This document shows, piece by piece, positions 43,013 through 54,227 of a stretch of DNA of 64,000 bases. Numbering within the stretch: the stretch's first letter is position 1; each line of letters opens with the position of its first letter. Location: positions 2,480,001 to 2,544,000 of the forward strand of contig NZ_AP018718.1 of assembly GCF_003966565.1 (NCBI RefSeq), read 5' to 3'. The position numbers and the translations under genes are program-made. This stretch comes from Sulfuricystis multivorans (GTDB taxonomy: Bacteria > Pseudomonadota > Gammaproteobacteria > Burkholderiales > Rhodocyclaceae). The notes under the pieces are model-generated. The model searched no databases and had not been told where the DNA came from. It saw nothing but the letters and a program-made list of their open reading frames with translations.

Positions 43013-43121
43013 CAAATCATTATGAAAAAACAATTTCCCCAACGCTTCGCGCGGCTCTAGGATGAAATGGTCAGAGCGTTACTGCGTTCTGCGCCAACAA
43101 CCATCATCTGAGGAGGTCACC

Positions 43122-43538
43122 ATGCAACTCAAAGGATCAAAGACCGAACAGCACCTGAAAGCCGCTTTCGCGGGTGAATCGCAGGCAAACCGCCGCTATC
43201 TGTATTTCGCCAACAAGGCCGACGTCGAGGGTTATCCGGACATCGCCGCACTGTTCCGTTCCACCGCGGAAGGTGAGACCGGCCACGCCCACGGCCATCT
43301 GGAATATCTCGAACAATGCGGCGACCCCGCGACCGGACTGCCCTTCGGCACGACCAAGCAGAACCTCGCCGCCGCCGTTGCCGGCGAAACCCATGAATAC
43401 ACCGACATGTATCCGGGCATGGCCAAAGATGCCCGCGCAGAAGGGTTTGACGAGATCGCCGACTGGTTCGAGACGCTGGCGAAGGCCGAGCGCTCGCATG
43501 CCAATCGCTATCAGAAGGCTCTGAACGAAATGGGCTGA
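43122..43538 (+). CDS. Rubrerythrin (diiron domain only)
   Basis: 138 residues. Ferritin-like four-helix diiron domain: [39 protein letters not shown] and [12 protein letters not shown] supply the Glu/His ligands. The C-terminal rubredoxin domain of classical rubrerythrin is absent, so an external electron donor is needed. ATG at 43122 has GAGGAGG upstream. Probably a peroxidase, expressed divergently from ahpCF. Confidence 0.93.
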   Translation: MQLKGSKTEQHLKAAFAGESQANRRYLYFANKADVEGYPDIAALFRSTAEGETGHAHGHLEYLEQCGDPATGLPFGTTKQNLAAAVAGETHEYTDMYPGMAKDARAEGFDEIADWFETLAKAERSHANRYQKALNEMG

Positions 43539-43624
43539 TCCCACCGCGCGCGACCGAAGGCCGGATTGCGATGGCCGCCGGCGAGCACCCCCGACGCCGA
43601 CAGAATCCTTCGAAAGGGATCACC

Positions 43625-44950
43625 ATGGCACGCGAAGGCAATCTCGAAGCCCCAACCCGCCACCCCCTCGATTGGCAGAATCCCGCCTTTTACGACGAGG
43701 CGGCGCTCTACCAGGAGATGAAGCGGGTCTTCGAGATCTGCCACGGCTGCCGACGTTGTGTGAGCCTGTGCCAGTCCTTCCCAACCTTGTTCGACCTCGT
43801 CGATGTCTCGGAGACGATGGAAATCGACGGCGTCCGAAAGGAGGACTATTGGAAGGTCGTCGAGCATTGCTACCTCTGCGACCTGTGTTATATGACCAAG
43901 TGCCCATACGTGCCGCCGCACGAGTGGAATCTGGATTTCCCGCACTTGATGCTGCGTGCCAAGGCGGTGCATTTCAGGAAGGGCCAGACGAAGCTGCGCG
44001 ACAAGCTGCTCACCAGCACGGACATGGTCGGCAAGTTCTGCGGCATCCCCATCGTCGCGCCGACCGTCAACGCCGTCAACAAGATCGGCGCGATGCGCAA
44101 GCTGCTGGAGGATGTCGCCGGCATCCATGCTGAGGCCTGGTTGCCCGAATTTTCCTCAAGGCCGCTGCGCAGCCGCCTGCGCGTGCTGCCGGATGACACG
44201 CCAGCCGAACCGACTGCCGGCACCACCGGCAAGGTGGCACTGTTCGCCACCTGCTACATGAACCGTAACGAACCGGGGCCGGGCGAGGACTTGGTCGCCG
44301 TCTTCGAGCACAATGGCATTCCAGTGTCTCTCGTACCCAGCGAGCAATGCTGCGGCATGCCGAAGCTGGAGCTCGGCGATCTCGAGGCCGTGCGTCGCGC
44401 CAAGGAAAACAACATCCCGGTGCTGGCGAGGCTCGTCGACGCCGGCTGGGACTTGACCGCCCTGATCCCTTCCTGCGTGCTGATGTTCAAGCAGGAACTG
44501 CCGCTGATGTTCCCTGCCGACCCTGAGGTGCAGAAGGTGAAGGATGCCTTCTTTGATCCGTTCGAGTATCTGATGCTGCGTCACCGTGAAGGCAAGCTGA
44601 AGACCGACTTCAAGCAGGGCTTGGGCAAGGTCTCCTATCACGCCGCCTGCCACCAGCGTGTGCAAAACATCGGCCAAAAGACCCGGGAATGCCTTTCGCT
44701 GATCCCCGACACCACGGTGGACATCATCGAGCGCTGTTCCGGCCATGACGGCACCTATGCGGTGAAGCGCGAGTTTCACCCCTCGGCGATGAAGATCGTC
44801 AAACCGGTGGTCAATCGCATCAACCAGAACGCGCCTGACCATTATGGCTCGGACTGTGCGATGGCCGGCCATCACATCGGCCACGCCCGCGCCGATGGCA
44901 GCGCGCCCGAACACCCGATCACCCTGCTGAGAAAGGCCTACGGCTTATGA
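43625..44950 (+). CDS. Fe-S oxidoreductase (GlpC-like, heterodisulfide reductase/CCG family)
   Basis: 441 residues. Two 4Fe-4S motifs: CHGCRRCVSLCQSFP (about 39-53) and CYLCDLCYMTKCPY (about 81-94). Then a CCG domain with SEQCCGMPKLELGD; the second CCG is degenerate (RCSGHDGTYA). Resembles the anaerobic glycerol-3-phosphate dehydrogenase C subunit, but no glpA/B is nearby. The gene order rubrerythrin, this protein, DUF3501 suggests it feeds electrons to rubrerythrin. Overlaps DUF3501 by four bases. Confidence 0.87.
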   Translation: MAREGNLEAPTRHPLDWQNPAFYDEAALYQEMKRVFEICHGCRRCVSLCQSFPTLFDLVDVSETMEIDGVRKEDYWKVVEHCYLCDLCYMTKCPYVPPHEWNLDFPHLMLRAKAVHFRKGQTKLRDKLLTSTDMVGKFCGIPIVAPTVNAVNKIGAMRKLLEDVAGIHAEAWLPEFSSRPLRSRLRVLPDDTPAEPTAGTTGKVALFATCYMNRNEPGPGEDLVAVFEHNGIPVSLVPSEQCCGMPKLELGDLEAVRRAKENNIPVLARLVDAGWDLTALIPSCVLMFKQELPLMFPADPEVQKVKDAFFDPFEYLMLRHREGKLKTDFKQGLGKVSYHAACHQRVQNIGQKTRECLSLIPDTTVDIIERCSGHDGTYAVKREFHPSAMKIVKPVVNRINQNAPDHYGSDCAMAGHHIGHARADGSAPEHPITLLRKAYGL

Positions 44951-45558
44951 ATCCACTAACCCACGAGGAGCTGTTCGGCCTCGAGCAGTACGCGCGCGTG
45001 CGCAATGAATTCCGCGCCAAGGTTCTCGCCCACAAAAAGAACCGCATCGTCGCCCTCGGCCCGAATGCGACGTTGCATTTCGAGGATCGCCTGACGATGC
45101 AGTATCAGATACAGGAGATGCTGCGTCTCGAGCGCATCTTCGAGCCCGAACTGATCCAGGAAGAGCTCGACGTCTATAACCCGCTGATCCCGGATGGCAG
45201 CAACTGGAAAGCGACTTTGATGCTCGAGTTCCCGGACGAGACGGAACGCAGGGCACGGCTCGCCCAGCTGATCGGCATCGAGAAAGCGGTATGGATCCAG
45301 GTAGCGGATTTCGCGCGTGTTACGCCCATCGCCAATGAGGATCTCGAGCGCGAAACTCCCGGCAAGACCGCCTCCGTTCATTTCCTGCGTTTCGAGCTGA
45401 CGCCAAAAATGCGCGAGGCCGCCAAGGCAGGTGCCATGATCCGCGCCGGCATCGATCATCCCCACTATCAGGCCGAAACGACCCTGCCCCAGGCCACACG
45501 CGACTCATTGGCCAGTGATCTGGCCCACGGTGACTCAGGCGGCGAGCAGCGTATGTAA
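44947..45558 (+). CDS. DUF3501 family protein
   Basis: 203 residues, family of unknown function. Characteristic segments: RNEFRAKVLAHKKNRIVALGPNATLHFED, MQYQIQEMLRLERI, NPLIPDGSNWKATLMLEFPD. No cofactor motif. Constantly found with the preceding rubrerythrin/Fe-S pair in betaproteobacteria as far as I recall. Its end overlaps the convergent GTPase gene by 24 bases. Confidence 0.85.
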   Translation: MNPLTHEELFGLEQYARVRNEFRAKVLAHKKNRIVALGPNATLHFEDRLTMQYQIQEMLRLERIFEPELIQEELDVYNPLIPDGSNWKATLMLEFPDETERRARLAQLIGIEKAVWIQVADFARVTPIANEDLERETPGKTASVHFLRFELTPKMREAAKAGAMIRAGIDHPHYQAETTLPQATRDSLASDLAHGDSGGEQRM

Positions 45559-46062
45559 CAGCCGATGCACGTCTTCTCGCCGTCGCGCGTCGACGGCGCA
45601 GACCGGAGCATCTTGCTGCTGACCCCGCAAAAAGTCTCGATACTCGCCTAACCCGGGCAGCGGGCTGCGATCCGTGAAACTGACGCCTACGGCCATTTTT
45701 CCCGAAAAGGCAAAAGAGTGACGCCAGCGCAGATAAAAGCCGAGATCGTCGAACGGAGACCGGCGGCTGTTGTCGATCAAGATCGCCAGCCCCGAGATGC
45801 CTTCCCGCAAGATTTCCCACATGAAGTCGAAACGTTCCTGCCCTGGCGCCCCATAAAGGTGAACCCGCCTGCCGTCCGTAAGGTTCGTGACGCCATAATC
45901 GAGCGCGATGGTCGTGCGCGGCTTGCGAACACGGGTCATGTCGCTGACGGCGACGTCGGTGCAAACGACCGCTTTGTCACTCGCCGCGGCAATCGCCGTT
46001 GTCTTGCCGGCGCCGACCGGTCCGATGAACAATATCTTGTGCCGTTCTTGGCCATTGGCCAT
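45535..46062 (-). CDS. Small Ras-like GTPase (MglA/Gtr-type)
   Basis: 175 residues. P-loop FIGPVGAGKTT, G3-like GAPGQERFDFMW (Walker B DxxG replaced by GAPGQ, with glutamine kept), and a weakly conserved G4 at about VGVSFTDR. These features fit the small prokaryotic GTPases that usually pair with roadblock proteins. No roadblock gene is adjacent. Role unknown; polarity, motility or signalling roles are known for relatives. Confidence 0.82.
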   Translation of the reverse strand: MANGQERHKILFIGPVGAGKTTAIAAASDKAVVCTDVAVSDMTRVRKPRTTIALDYGVTNLTDGRRVHLYGAPGQERFDFMWEILREGISGLAILIDNSRRSPFDDLGFYLRWRHSFAFSGKMAVGVSFTDRSPLPGLGEYRDFLRGQQQDAPVCAVDARRREDVHRLLHTLLAA

Positions 46063-46229
46063 TTCTTGCTCCCGAAAGAAAAAAACTGTACAGCTTTGCG
46101 CAGCTAAGATGCCGATTGACTAACCTATCCCAGATCTCGATTCGCTTCGGGTGGAATAGCTGCCAAGGAATGGGGCAAATCGTGGTTTGCCCGGCGTAGA
46201 ATGCAACGCTTCCCCACAGGAGTAGCCCA

Positions 46230-47330
46230 GTGAGCATCAGCCCGATCCAGGACATCGTCGCCGACATACGCGCTGGCAAGATGGTCATCCTCGTCGATGA
46301 GGAGGACCGTGAGAACGAGGGCGATCTCGTCCTCGCCGCCGAATTCGTCACACCCGAGGCGATCAATTTCATGGTCACGCATGCGCGCGGCCTGGTTTGT
46401 TTGACGTTGACCGAGGAACGCTGTCGCCAGCTCGACCTGCCGTTGATGGTGCGCGACAACAAGACACCGCACGGCACCGCCTTCACGGTATCGATCGAAG
46501 CCGCCGAAGGCGTCACCACGGGCATTTCGGCACATGACCGCGCCCGCACGATTCGCGTCGCGGTTGCCAAGCATGCCAAGCCCACGGACCTCGTCCAGCC
46601 CGGTCACGTCTTTCCGCTGAAGGCGCAAAAGGGCGGCGTACTGGTGCGCGCGGGGCATACCGAAGCCGGTTGCGACCTCGCGCAAATGGCCGGTTGCGAG
46701 CCCGCTGCGGTGATCTGCGAGATCATGAACGAGGACGGCTCGATGGCGCGCCTGCCGCAGCTGATCGAGTTCGCGGCGAAGCACGGTCTCAAGATCGGCA
46801 CCATCCGCGACCTGATCCAGTATCGCTCGGAAAACGAAAAGCTCGTCGAGTGCGTCGCCGACAAGGAAGTGATCTGCACTCACGGCAGCTTCCGGCTGCG
46901 CGCCTATCTCGACCAGACCAGCAACGATGTCCATTTGACCCTGACGCGTGGCGAGATTCGTCCGGAGACCGAAACCCTGGTACGCGTGCACGAACCGGTC
47001 TCGGTGCTCGATTTTCTCGACTGCAAGAACCGCCGTCACAGCTTCACGATCGATCAGGCGGTGCAGATCATCGCGAAGGCGGAACGAGGCGCCATCGTGC
47101 TTCTGCATCGCAATGAAACCGGCGCCGACCTGCTCGACGCCTTGCAGAACGAGGCGCCGCCCCCGGCGCAGAAATGGGATCCGCGTCTGTATGGCATCGG
47201 CGCGCAAATCCTGCGCGAGCTGGGTGTGGGCAAGATGCGCCTGATGGCCAGCCCGCGCAAGCTGCCGAGCATGACCGGCTTCGGCCTCGAGATCTGCGGT
47301 TATCTGACCCCCGAGGAAATCCAGCCATGA
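46230..47330 (+). CDS. ribB: 3,4-dihydroxy-2-butanone 4-phosphate synthase with degenerate GTP cyclohydrolase II domain (RibBX type)
   Basis: 366 residues. N-terminal DHBP synthase (about 1-205) is intact: [33 protein letters not shown]. The C-terminal domain has the GCHII fold, but where functional RibA has its zinc triad (Cys-x10-Cys-x-Cys) the sequence reads [20 protein letters not shown], so that domain is probably inactive. GTG start at 46230 with AGGAG upstream. Overlaps ribH by four bases. No FMN riboswitch seen. Confidence 0.9.
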   Translation: MSISPIQDIVADIRAGKMVILVDEEDRENEGDLVLAAEFVTPEAINFMVTHARGLVCLTLTEERCRQLDLPLMVRDNKTPHGTAFTVSIEAAEGVTTGISAHDRARTIRVAVAKHAKPTDLVQPGHVFPLKAQKGGVLVRAGHTEAGCDLAQMAGCEPAAVICEIMNEDGSMARLPQLIEFAAKHGLKIGTIRDLIQYRSENEKLVECVADKEVICTHGSFRLRAYLDQTSNDVHLTLTRGEIRPETETLVRVHEPVSVLDFLDCKNRRHSFTIDQAVQIIAKAERGAIVLLHRNETGADLLDALQNEAPPPAQKWDPRLYGIGAQILRELGVGKMRLMASPRKLPSMTGFGLEICGYLTPEEIQP

Positions 47331-47833
47331 GCTTCACCCCGAATCCGCCGACCTCTCCTGCCGCCACTCATCCTTGCTCCGCCGAGCTTACCGAGATCGA
47401 GCCCAATCTCGCTGGCGCCGACCTTGCCATTGGCATCGCCATGGCACGCTTCAACAAGGACATCGGCGAAGGGCTGCTCTCCGGTTGTTGCCATGAACTC
47501 CGCCGCCTCGGCGTCACCGACGTCACGCTCGTCAGCGTGCCGGGCGCGCTGGAGATCCCGCTCGCCTTGCAGACGATGGCGCAGACCGGCAAGTTCGACG
47601 CGCTGGTGGCGATTGGCTGCGTGATCCGCGGCGAGACCTACCATTTCGAAGTGGTGTCGAACGAATCCGCGCGCGGGGTGACCGATGTGCAACTGGCCAC
47701 CGGCGTTCCGATCGCGAATGCGATCCTCACCGTCGAAAATGAGGCGCAGGGCGAAGTGCGGATGATCCAGAAAGGCGCCGAGGCCGCGCAGTGCGCGGTC
47801 GAAATGGCCAATCTGATGAAAGCGCTGAAGTGA
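47327..47833 (+). CDS. ribH: 6,7-dimethyl-8-ribityllumazine synthase
   Basis: 168 residues. [50 protein letters not shown] and [12 protein letters not shown] are the lumazine synthase motifs, with the catalytic histidine in TYHFE. Forms the riboflavin precursor from the RibB product. Its TGA overlaps the GTG start of nusB. Confidence 0.95.
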   Translation: MSFTPNPPTSPAATHPCSAELTEIEPNLAGADLAIGIAMARFNKDIGEGLLSGCCHELRRLGVTDVTLVSVPGALEIPLALQTMAQTGKFDALVAIGCVIRGETYHFEVVSNESARGVTDVQLATGVPIANAILTVENEAQGEVRMIQKGAEAAQCAVEMANLMKALK

Positions 47834-48297
47834 GGGCCGAAAATTCCCACGCTGCCAAAGCGAAGAAGGCATCGGCGAGCCCGCGCCACCGCGCGCGCGA
47901 ATTCGTCGTGCAGGGCCTCTACCAATATCTGGTCGGCGGCCAAGATCTTCCCGCGATCATCAGTCAGGCCGAATCGGTCGCCGGCTTCGAGAAGGCGCAT
48001 CGTCCGCTCTTTGAGAGCCTGCTCCAGGGTGTGCTGGACGATCCGCAGGCGCTGCAGACCCTACTCGAACCCCACATCGCGCGTCCCTGGGGCGAGGTAT
48101 CGCCGATCGAGCGCAGCATCCTGCTTCTGGCCGCTTGCGAGCTCAAGCACCATCCCGAGACGCCCTACCGCGTCGTCATCGATGAGGCCATCGAGCTGGC
48201 CAAATCCTTCGGTGGCACCGATGGCCACAAGTTCGTCAATGGCGTGCTCGACAAGCTGGCGCCGCGCCTGCGGCCTCATGAGGCGACAACGAAGTAA
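47830..48297 (+). CDS. nusB: Transcription antitermination factor NusB
   Basis: 155 residues from GTG 47830, which overlaps the ribH stop (GTGA). All-helical NusB fold: [52 protein letters not shown] with the core split by normal loops, and [10 protein letters not shown]. Binds boxA RNA with NusE to allow rRNA transcription through terminators. Confidence 0.94.
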   Translation: MRAENSHAAKAKKASASPRHRAREFVVQGLYQYLVGGQDLPAIISQAESVAGFEKAHRPLFESLLQGVLDDPQALQTLLEPHIARPWGEVSPIERSILLLAACELKHHPETPYRVVIDEAIELAKSFGGTDGHKFVNGVLDKLAPRLRPHEATTK

Positions 48298-48309
48298 TAT
48301 TCGGCAGGC

Positions 48310-49245
48310 ATGCCTTGCGAATTCGCACTGATCGACCGCTACTTCCGTCGCCCGCCCCGTCATGCCGTGCTCGGGGTGGGTGACGATGCCGCCATCGTGC
48401 GGCCCTCCCCCGGCTGCGAGCTGGTGATCTCCACCGACATGCTGGTCGCCGGGACGCACTTTTTCGCCAACGACGATCCCGAGGCGCTCGGCTGGAAGAC
48501 GCTCGCGGTCAATGTCTCGGACATCGCAGCGATGGGCGCTCAGCCGCGCTGGGCGGTGATCGCCGCCGCCCTGCCGACCGCGAACGAGACCTGGCTGGAG
48601 AAATTTGCCAGCGGGCTGTTCGCCTGCGCCGATGCCTTCGGCATCGACATCGTCGGCGGCGACACCACGCGCGGCCCGCGCAATTTCTGCGTCACGATTT
48701 TCGGCGAAGTGCCGCAAGGCATGGCGCTTATGCGTTCCGGTGCCCATCTCTACGAGGAGATCTGGGTCTCGGGCATGCCTGGCCGCGCCGCGCTCGGCCT
48801 GGCTCACCTCCAAGGCCGCATCGTACTCACCGAGCCGGCGCTCTCCGTCTGCCTTGCCGCCCTGCACCGTCCCCAGCCACGCTTGGAACTTGGCCTCGCC
48901 TTGCGTGGGCTGGCCTCTGCGGCGATCGACGTTTCCGACGGCTTGCTCGCCGATCTTGGCCATCTGCTCGAAGCCTCGCGGCTTTCCGCCACGCTGCGTC
49001 TCGAACGACTGCCGGCATCCGGTCCGGAACGCGAGGCCTATCTTGCCGGCGGCGATGATTACGAACTGATTTTCACCGCCTCACCCGAGCATCACGCGGC
49101 GATCGAGGGGCTGTCCAAACGGCTCGGCCTGCCGCTCACCTGCATCGGCAAGACCGAAGCCGGCGAGGCGGGGCGGCTCACCGTCCTCGATGCCAGCGGA
49201 AAGCCGGTCGAAGTCAAGCAGCGTGGGTACGACCACTTCGCCTGA
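48310..49245 (+). CDS. thiL: Thiamine-monophosphate kinase
   Basis: 311 residues. AIR-synthase-like fold with VGDDAAIV, STDMLVAGTHF, NVSDIAAMGAQP, GGDTTRGP and IDVSDGLLADL, plus C-terminal AGGDDYELIFT. Makes thiamine diphosphate. Starts 12 bases after nusB, the standard order nusB-thiL-pgpA. Confidence 0.95.
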   Translation: MPCEFALIDRYFRRPPRHAVLGVGDDAAIVRPSPGCELVISTDMLVAGTHFFANDDPEALGWKTLAVNVSDIAAMGAQPRWAVIAAALPTANETWLEKFASGLFACADAFGIDIVGGDTTRGPRNFCVTIFGEVPQGMALMRSGAHLYEEIWVSGMPGRAALGLAHLQGRIVLTEPALSVCLAALHRPQPRLELGLALRGLASAAIDVSDGLLADLGHLLEASRLSATLRLERLPASGPEREAYLAGGDDYELIFTASPEHHAAIEGLSKRLGLPLTCIGKTEAGEAGRLTVLDASGKPVEVKQRGYDHFA

Positions 49246-49251
49246 GATGTC

Positions 49252-49755
49252 ATGGCCAAGGCCCCGCCCCCGCCTGCCGGCTTCCTGCTCTCCCATCCGG
49301 CACACCTGATCGCCTGCGGCTTCGGCAGCGGCCTTTCGCCCTTCGCGCCCGGTACTGCAGGCACGCTGTTCGCTTGGCTCACCTATCCCCTGCTGCGCAT
49401 ACCATTCCCCGCCGACGGCACCTTCGCCGTCTTCCTGCTGTTGGCCTTCGTGCTGGGGGTTACCTCCTGCCAGATCACTGGCCGCACGCTGGGCGAGGCC
49501 GATCATGGCAGCATCGTCTGGGACGAGATCGTGCCGTTCTGGGCCGTCCTGATGATGACGCCGGCCGGCTGGCTTTGGCAGCTCGCTGCCTTCCTGTGGT
49601 TCCGTTTCTACGACATCATCAAACCGCCGCCGGCGAATCATTTCGACGCGCGCATGAAAAACGGGCTGGGCGTGATGATGGATGACCTGATCGCAGCGGC
49701 CTACACTGTCTTCACCCTCGCACTGTTCAAACGCATCGTCGAAGCGCTGTCCTGA
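49252..49755 (+). CDS. pgpA: Phosphatidylglycerophosphatase A
   Basis: 167 residues with about four membrane helices. GFGSGLSPFAPGTAGTL and HGSIVWDEIV plus FRFYDIIKPPPA are PgpA signatures. Dephosphorylates phosphatidylglycerol phosphate in the inner membrane. One base separates it from the CinA gene. Confidence 0.93.
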   Translation: MAKAPPPPAGFLLSHPAHLIACGFGSGLSPFAPGTAGTLFAWLTYPLLRIPFPADGTFAVFLLLAFVLGVTSCQITGRTLGEADHGSIVWDEIVPFWAVLMMTPAGWLWQLAAFLWFRFYDIIKPPPANHFDARMKNGLGVMMDDLIAAAYTVFTLALFKRIVEALS

Positions 49756-49756
49756 A

Positions 49757-50251
49757 ATGGATGCCGAACTGGTCGCTCTCTCCGAAGCCGTCGGGCAGAT
49801 CTGCCAGCGGCGCGGTCTGCTGATCGCCACTGCCGAATCTTGCACCGGCGGCTGGGCGGCGCAAGTGATCACTCACACGCCAGGCAGCTCCGCCTGGTTC
49901 GACCGCGGCTTCGTCACCTATACAAACGCGGCAAAAGTGGATATGCTTGGAGTACGCATGTTCACCATAGAAACCTTTGGCGCGGTTAGTCTGGAAACGG
50001 CCGGGGAAATGGCCGCGGGTGCCCTGACGCATTCCAACGCGACGATATCCCTGGCGATCACCGGCATTGCCGGCCCCACCGGCGGCACGCCGGAAAAGCC
50101 GGTCGGCACGGTCTGTTTCGGCTGGTGTCTGAAAGATGGGATGCCGTCTTGCGAACGCCGACTTTTTTCGGGTTGCCGCGAAACGATCCGGCGCCAGGCG
50201 GTGATCCATGCGCTGACCGGACTGATTTTAACCGCAAGAAACATGCCATAA
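49757..50251 (+). CDS. CinA C-terminal domain protein (nicotinamide-nucleotide amidase, PncC)
   Basis: 164 residues, only the CinA C-terminal domain: [50 protein letters not shown]. This domain deamidates NMN in PncC of E. coli. Located just before recA, as in many bacteria. Confidence 0.92.
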   Translation: MDAELVALSEAVGQICQRRGLLIATAESCTGGWAAQVITHTPGSSAWFDRGFVTYTNAAKVDMLGVRMFTIETFGAVSLETAGEMAAGALTHSNATISLAITGIAGPTGGTPEKPVGTVCFGWCLKDGMPSCERRLFSGCRETIRRQAVIHALTGLILTARNMP

Positions 50252-50279
50252 TCGAGCAATTTTTAGGGAAGGATGCAAC

Positions 50280-51291
<1,012 letters not shown>

Positions 51292-51299
<8 letters not shown>

Positions 51300-51720
51300 G
51301 CTCTATGACCGCGCAGTGAGGCTGCTGGCGCGGCGCGAGCACACGCGCGCCGAGTTGTTGCACAAGCTCGCCGCGCATGGCACGCCGGATGAAATCGAAA
51401 TGGTGCTGAACCAGCTTGCCGCTGCCGGGCTGCAATCCGACGCGCGTTTCACCGAGAGCTATCTGCGCGCCAAGGCCAGCCGACACGGCCCTGCCCGCCT
51501 GCGCCAGACCCTGCGCGCCAAGGGTGTCGATGAGGCCTTGATCGAAGCACAGATGGCCTCTCTGCCCGACGAGCTGGAACGCGCCCGTGAGGTCTGGGCG
51601 AAGAAGTTCTCCGCCCCTCCTGCCAATGTCCAGGAGTGGGCAAAGCAGGCCCGCTTTCTGCACGGACGCGGCTTCGCCGCCGATGTCATCCGTCAGCTGC
51701 TGAAAGAGATCGATTCATGA
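51292..51720 (+). CDS. recX: Regulatory protein RecX
   Basis: About 142 residues from GTG 51292, which lies inside the recA 3' end (TTG 51286 is an alternative). [34 protein letters not shown] and [19 protein letters not shown] are the RecX three-helix repeats. Modulates RecA filaments. Ends in an ATGA overlap with lptB. Confidence 0.92.
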
Positions 51721-52451
51721 CGACGCTCTCCGCCCGCCATCTGCTCAAGAAATTTCGCGGCCGCACCGTCGTGAAGGACGTCAGCTTCGATGTCGCCGCA
51801 GGTGAGGTGGTCGGCCTTTTGGGCCCCAATGGCGCGGGCAAGACCACCTGTTTCTACATGATCGTCGGCCTGATCCCCGCCGACGGCGGGGAAATCTTCA
51901 TTCAGGACAACGGGCGCGAGACCCGCATCACCCATCTACCGATCCATCGGCGCGCCCGGCTCGGGCTTTCCTATCTCCCCCAGGAAAACTCGGTGTTCCG
52001 AAAGCTCACGGTGCAGGAAAACATCCGCGCCGTGCTCGAGCTCCAAGACTATGATGCAGCGACGATCGATGCCCGCCTCCAGGAACTGCTCGAAGAGCTT
52101 CACATCAGTCATCTGCGCGATCAGCGAGCGGTGGCGCTCTCGGGTGGCGAACGCCGCCGCGTCGAGATCGCCCGTGCGCTCGCCACCCAGCCGCGCTTCA
52201 TCCTTCTCGACGAGCCCTTTGCGGGCGTCGACCCGATCGCGGTGATCGACATCCAGAAGATCATCGGTTTTCTCAAGGAGCGCGAAATCGGCGTCTTGAT
52301 CACCGATCACAACGTGCGCGAAACGCTGGGCATCTGTGACCGCGCGACGATCATCAACGAAGGGGTGGTGCTCGCGGCTGGACATCCGGCCGAGATCATC
52401 GATAATGAAAACGTGCGCCGGGTCTATCTCGGCGAGCATTTTCGGATGTGA
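51717..52451 (+). CDS. lptB: LPS export ABC transporter ATP-binding protein LptB
   Basis: 244 residues. Walker [11 protein letters not shown]-loop [12 protein letters not shown], signature LSGGERRR, Walker [15 protein letters not shown]. Powers LPS extraction by LptFG. In most proteobacteria lptC and lptA precede it; here recX does, and neither lptA nor lptC is in the window. Confidence 0.95.
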   Translation: MTTLSARHLLKKFRGRTVVKDVSFDVAAGEVVGLLGPNGAGKTTCFYMIVGLIPADGGEIFIQDNGRETRITHLPIHRRARLGLSYLPQENSVFRKLTVQENIRAVLELQDYDAATIDARLQELLEELHISHLRDQRAVALSGGERRRVEIARALATQPRFILLDEPFAGVDPIAVIDIQKIIGFLKEREIGVLITDHNVRETLGICDRATIINEGVVLAAGHPAEIIDNENVRRVYLGEHFRM

Positions 52452-53902
52452 GTGTCGTGAAGCAAACGCTCCAGCTCAAGCTGTCGCAGCATCTCGCACT
52501 GACGCCGCAGTTGCAGCAATCGATCCGCCTGTTGCAATTGTCGACGCTGGAGCTCAACCAGGAAATCGAGCAGGCGCTGCAGGACAATCCATTGCTCGAA
52601 TGGGCAGAGCCGGATGATGCTCACGTCTTCAGCGGCGCTTCGGATGCCTTGAGCCATGCCAATGAACTAGCGCCATCCACTGGCGAGGAGCACATCGAAA
52701 CCACCGCCGCATGGAGCGAGGATGGCTTGGAGTGGCCCAGCGCTGGCGCCAAAGGGCCGCGTGATCCGAACGATGAAAACGATGCCGATGCCGGCGAGCT
52801 CGCAGCCGCCGCGACGAGCCTCACCGATCACCTGATCGCCCAATTGGCCCTGACGCAGCTTGCCGGGCGTGACCGGCTGCTCGTGGCGTTCCTGATCGAA
52901 GCGCTCGATGAGGACGGCTATCTCGGTCAGTCATTGGAAGAACTCGCAGAAGTGCTGCCACCGGAACTGATCGGCGAACCAGATGAAGTCGTCGATGACT
53001 TGCAAATCGCGCTCAAGCATTTACAAAGTCTCGATCCAACGGGCGTCGGAGCTCGCGATGCGCGCGAATGCCTGCTGCTCCAGCTCGCCAACTTACCGGC
53101 CACCCCGGAGCGCACGCTGGCCATGACGATCGTGCGCGACCACCTCGAACAATTGGCGGCACACGATTACGCGCGCATCAAAAAGGCGACGGGCTGTGAC
53201 GACGAGGCATTGCGCAACGCCCAGGAGTTGATCCGTTCGCTCAACCCGCGGCCGGGCGCGCAATTCGCGGCGCTCGACACGCGCTATGTCGTGCCCGACG
53301 TGATCGTCCGGAAACTGCGCGGCCAGTGGGTTGCCCAGTTGAATCAGGATGTCATGCCGCGGCTGCGCATCAACCGTCAATACGCCGATCTGCTGCGCCG
53401 CCATCGCGCGAGCGGCGGCAACAATCTCACCGGCCAGCTGCAGGAAGCCAAGTGGCTGATCAAGAACGTGCAGCAGCGTTTCGACACCATCGCCCGCGTC
53501 GCACAAGCCATCGTCGACCGCCAGCGCGCCTTCTTCGACCACGGCGAGGTGGCGATGCGGCCATTGACACTGCGCGAGATCGCCGAAACGGTCGATCTGC
53601 ACGAATCGACCATCTCGCGCGTGACGACGCAGAAATACCTCGCCTGTCCGCGCGGTGTCTATGAACTCAAATATTTTTTTGGCAGCCACGTCGCCACCGA
53701 TACCGGCGGCGCGGCTTCATCCACCGCGATCCGGGCGCTGATCAGGCAGCTCGTCGCCGCCGAAGATGGCCAAAAGCCGCTCTCCGACGCGCGCATCGCG
53801 GATATCCTCGGCGAACAGGGCTTCAAGGTCGCGCGGCGCACCGTCGCCAAGTACCGCGAATCTCTGGGTATTCCGCCGGTCAACCTTCGCAAAACTCTCT
53901 GA
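52448..53902 (+). CDS. rpoN: RNA polymerase sigma-54 factor
   Basis: 484 residues from GTG 52448 (overlapping the lptB stop); GTG 52457 would give [21 protein letters not shown], the usual family start, and is as likely. Region I glutamine-rich helix ([20 protein letters not shown]), core-binding region, HTH ([19 protein letters not shown]) and the RpoN box [14 protein letters not shown] are intact. Serves promoters such as that at 10440. Confidence 0.96.
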   Translation: MSVVKQTLQLKLSQHLALTPQLQQSIRLLQLSTLELNQEIEQALQDNPLLEWAEPDDAHVFSGASDALSHANELAPSTGEEHIETTAAWSEDGLEWPSAGAKGPRDPNDENDADAGELAAAATSLTDHLIAQLALTQLAGRDRLLVAFLIEALDEDGYLGQSLEELAEVLPPELIGEPDEVVDDLQIALKHLQSLDPTGVGARDARECLLLQLANLPATPERTLAMTIVRDHLEQLAAHDYARIKKATGCDDEALRNAQELIRSLNPRPGAQFAALDTRYVVPDVIVRKLRGQWVAQLNQDVMPRLRINRQYADLLRRHRASGGNNLTGQLQEAKWLIKNVQQRFDTIARVAQAIVDRQRAFFDHGEVAMRPLTLREIAETVDLHESTISRVTTQKYLACPRGVYELKYFFGSHVATDTGGAASSTAIRALIRQLVAAEDGQKPLSDARIADILGEQGFKVARRTVAKYRESLGIPPVNLRKTL

Positions 53903-53915
53903 AAGAGGAGCCATC

Positions 53916-54227
53916 ATGAATCTCTCCATCACTGGACACCACATCGAGGTCACCCCGGCCCTGCGCGATTACGTTTCCTCCAAGCTGGAGCGGGTCGTGC
54001 GGCATTTCGATCACGTCACCAGCGTCCATGTGATCCTTTCCGTCGAGAAGCTGGTGCAGAAGGCCGAAATCACGCTGCACGTCAAGGGCAAGGACATTTA
54101 CGCCGACAGCAGCGATAGCGATCTTTACGCCGCGATCGACACCCTGATCGACAAGCTCGATCGCCAGGTGCAAAAGTACAAGGGCAAGCACAACGATCAC
54201 GGCCATACCCGTCCAGCGCTCGAGTAA
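53916..54227 (+). CDS. hpf: Ribosome hibernation promoting factor, short type
   Basis: 103 residues. ITGHHIEVTPALRDYVSSKL and LHVKGKDIYADSSDSDLYAAIDTL are the HPF/YfiA fold. Only the N-terminal domain is present, so short HPF. Lies between rpoN and ptsN, the conserved order. GAAAGAGGAG precedes the ATG. Confidence 0.95.
   Translation: MNLSITGHHIEVTPALRDYVSSKLERVVRHFDHVTSVHVILSVEKLVQKAEITLHVKGKDIYADSSDSDLYAAIDTLIDKLDRQVQKYKGKHNDHGHTRPALE

Noticed and set aside
46063-46229. FMN riboswitch before ribB
   Set aside because: The conserved RFN segments are absent and the gap is too short for leader plus promoter.
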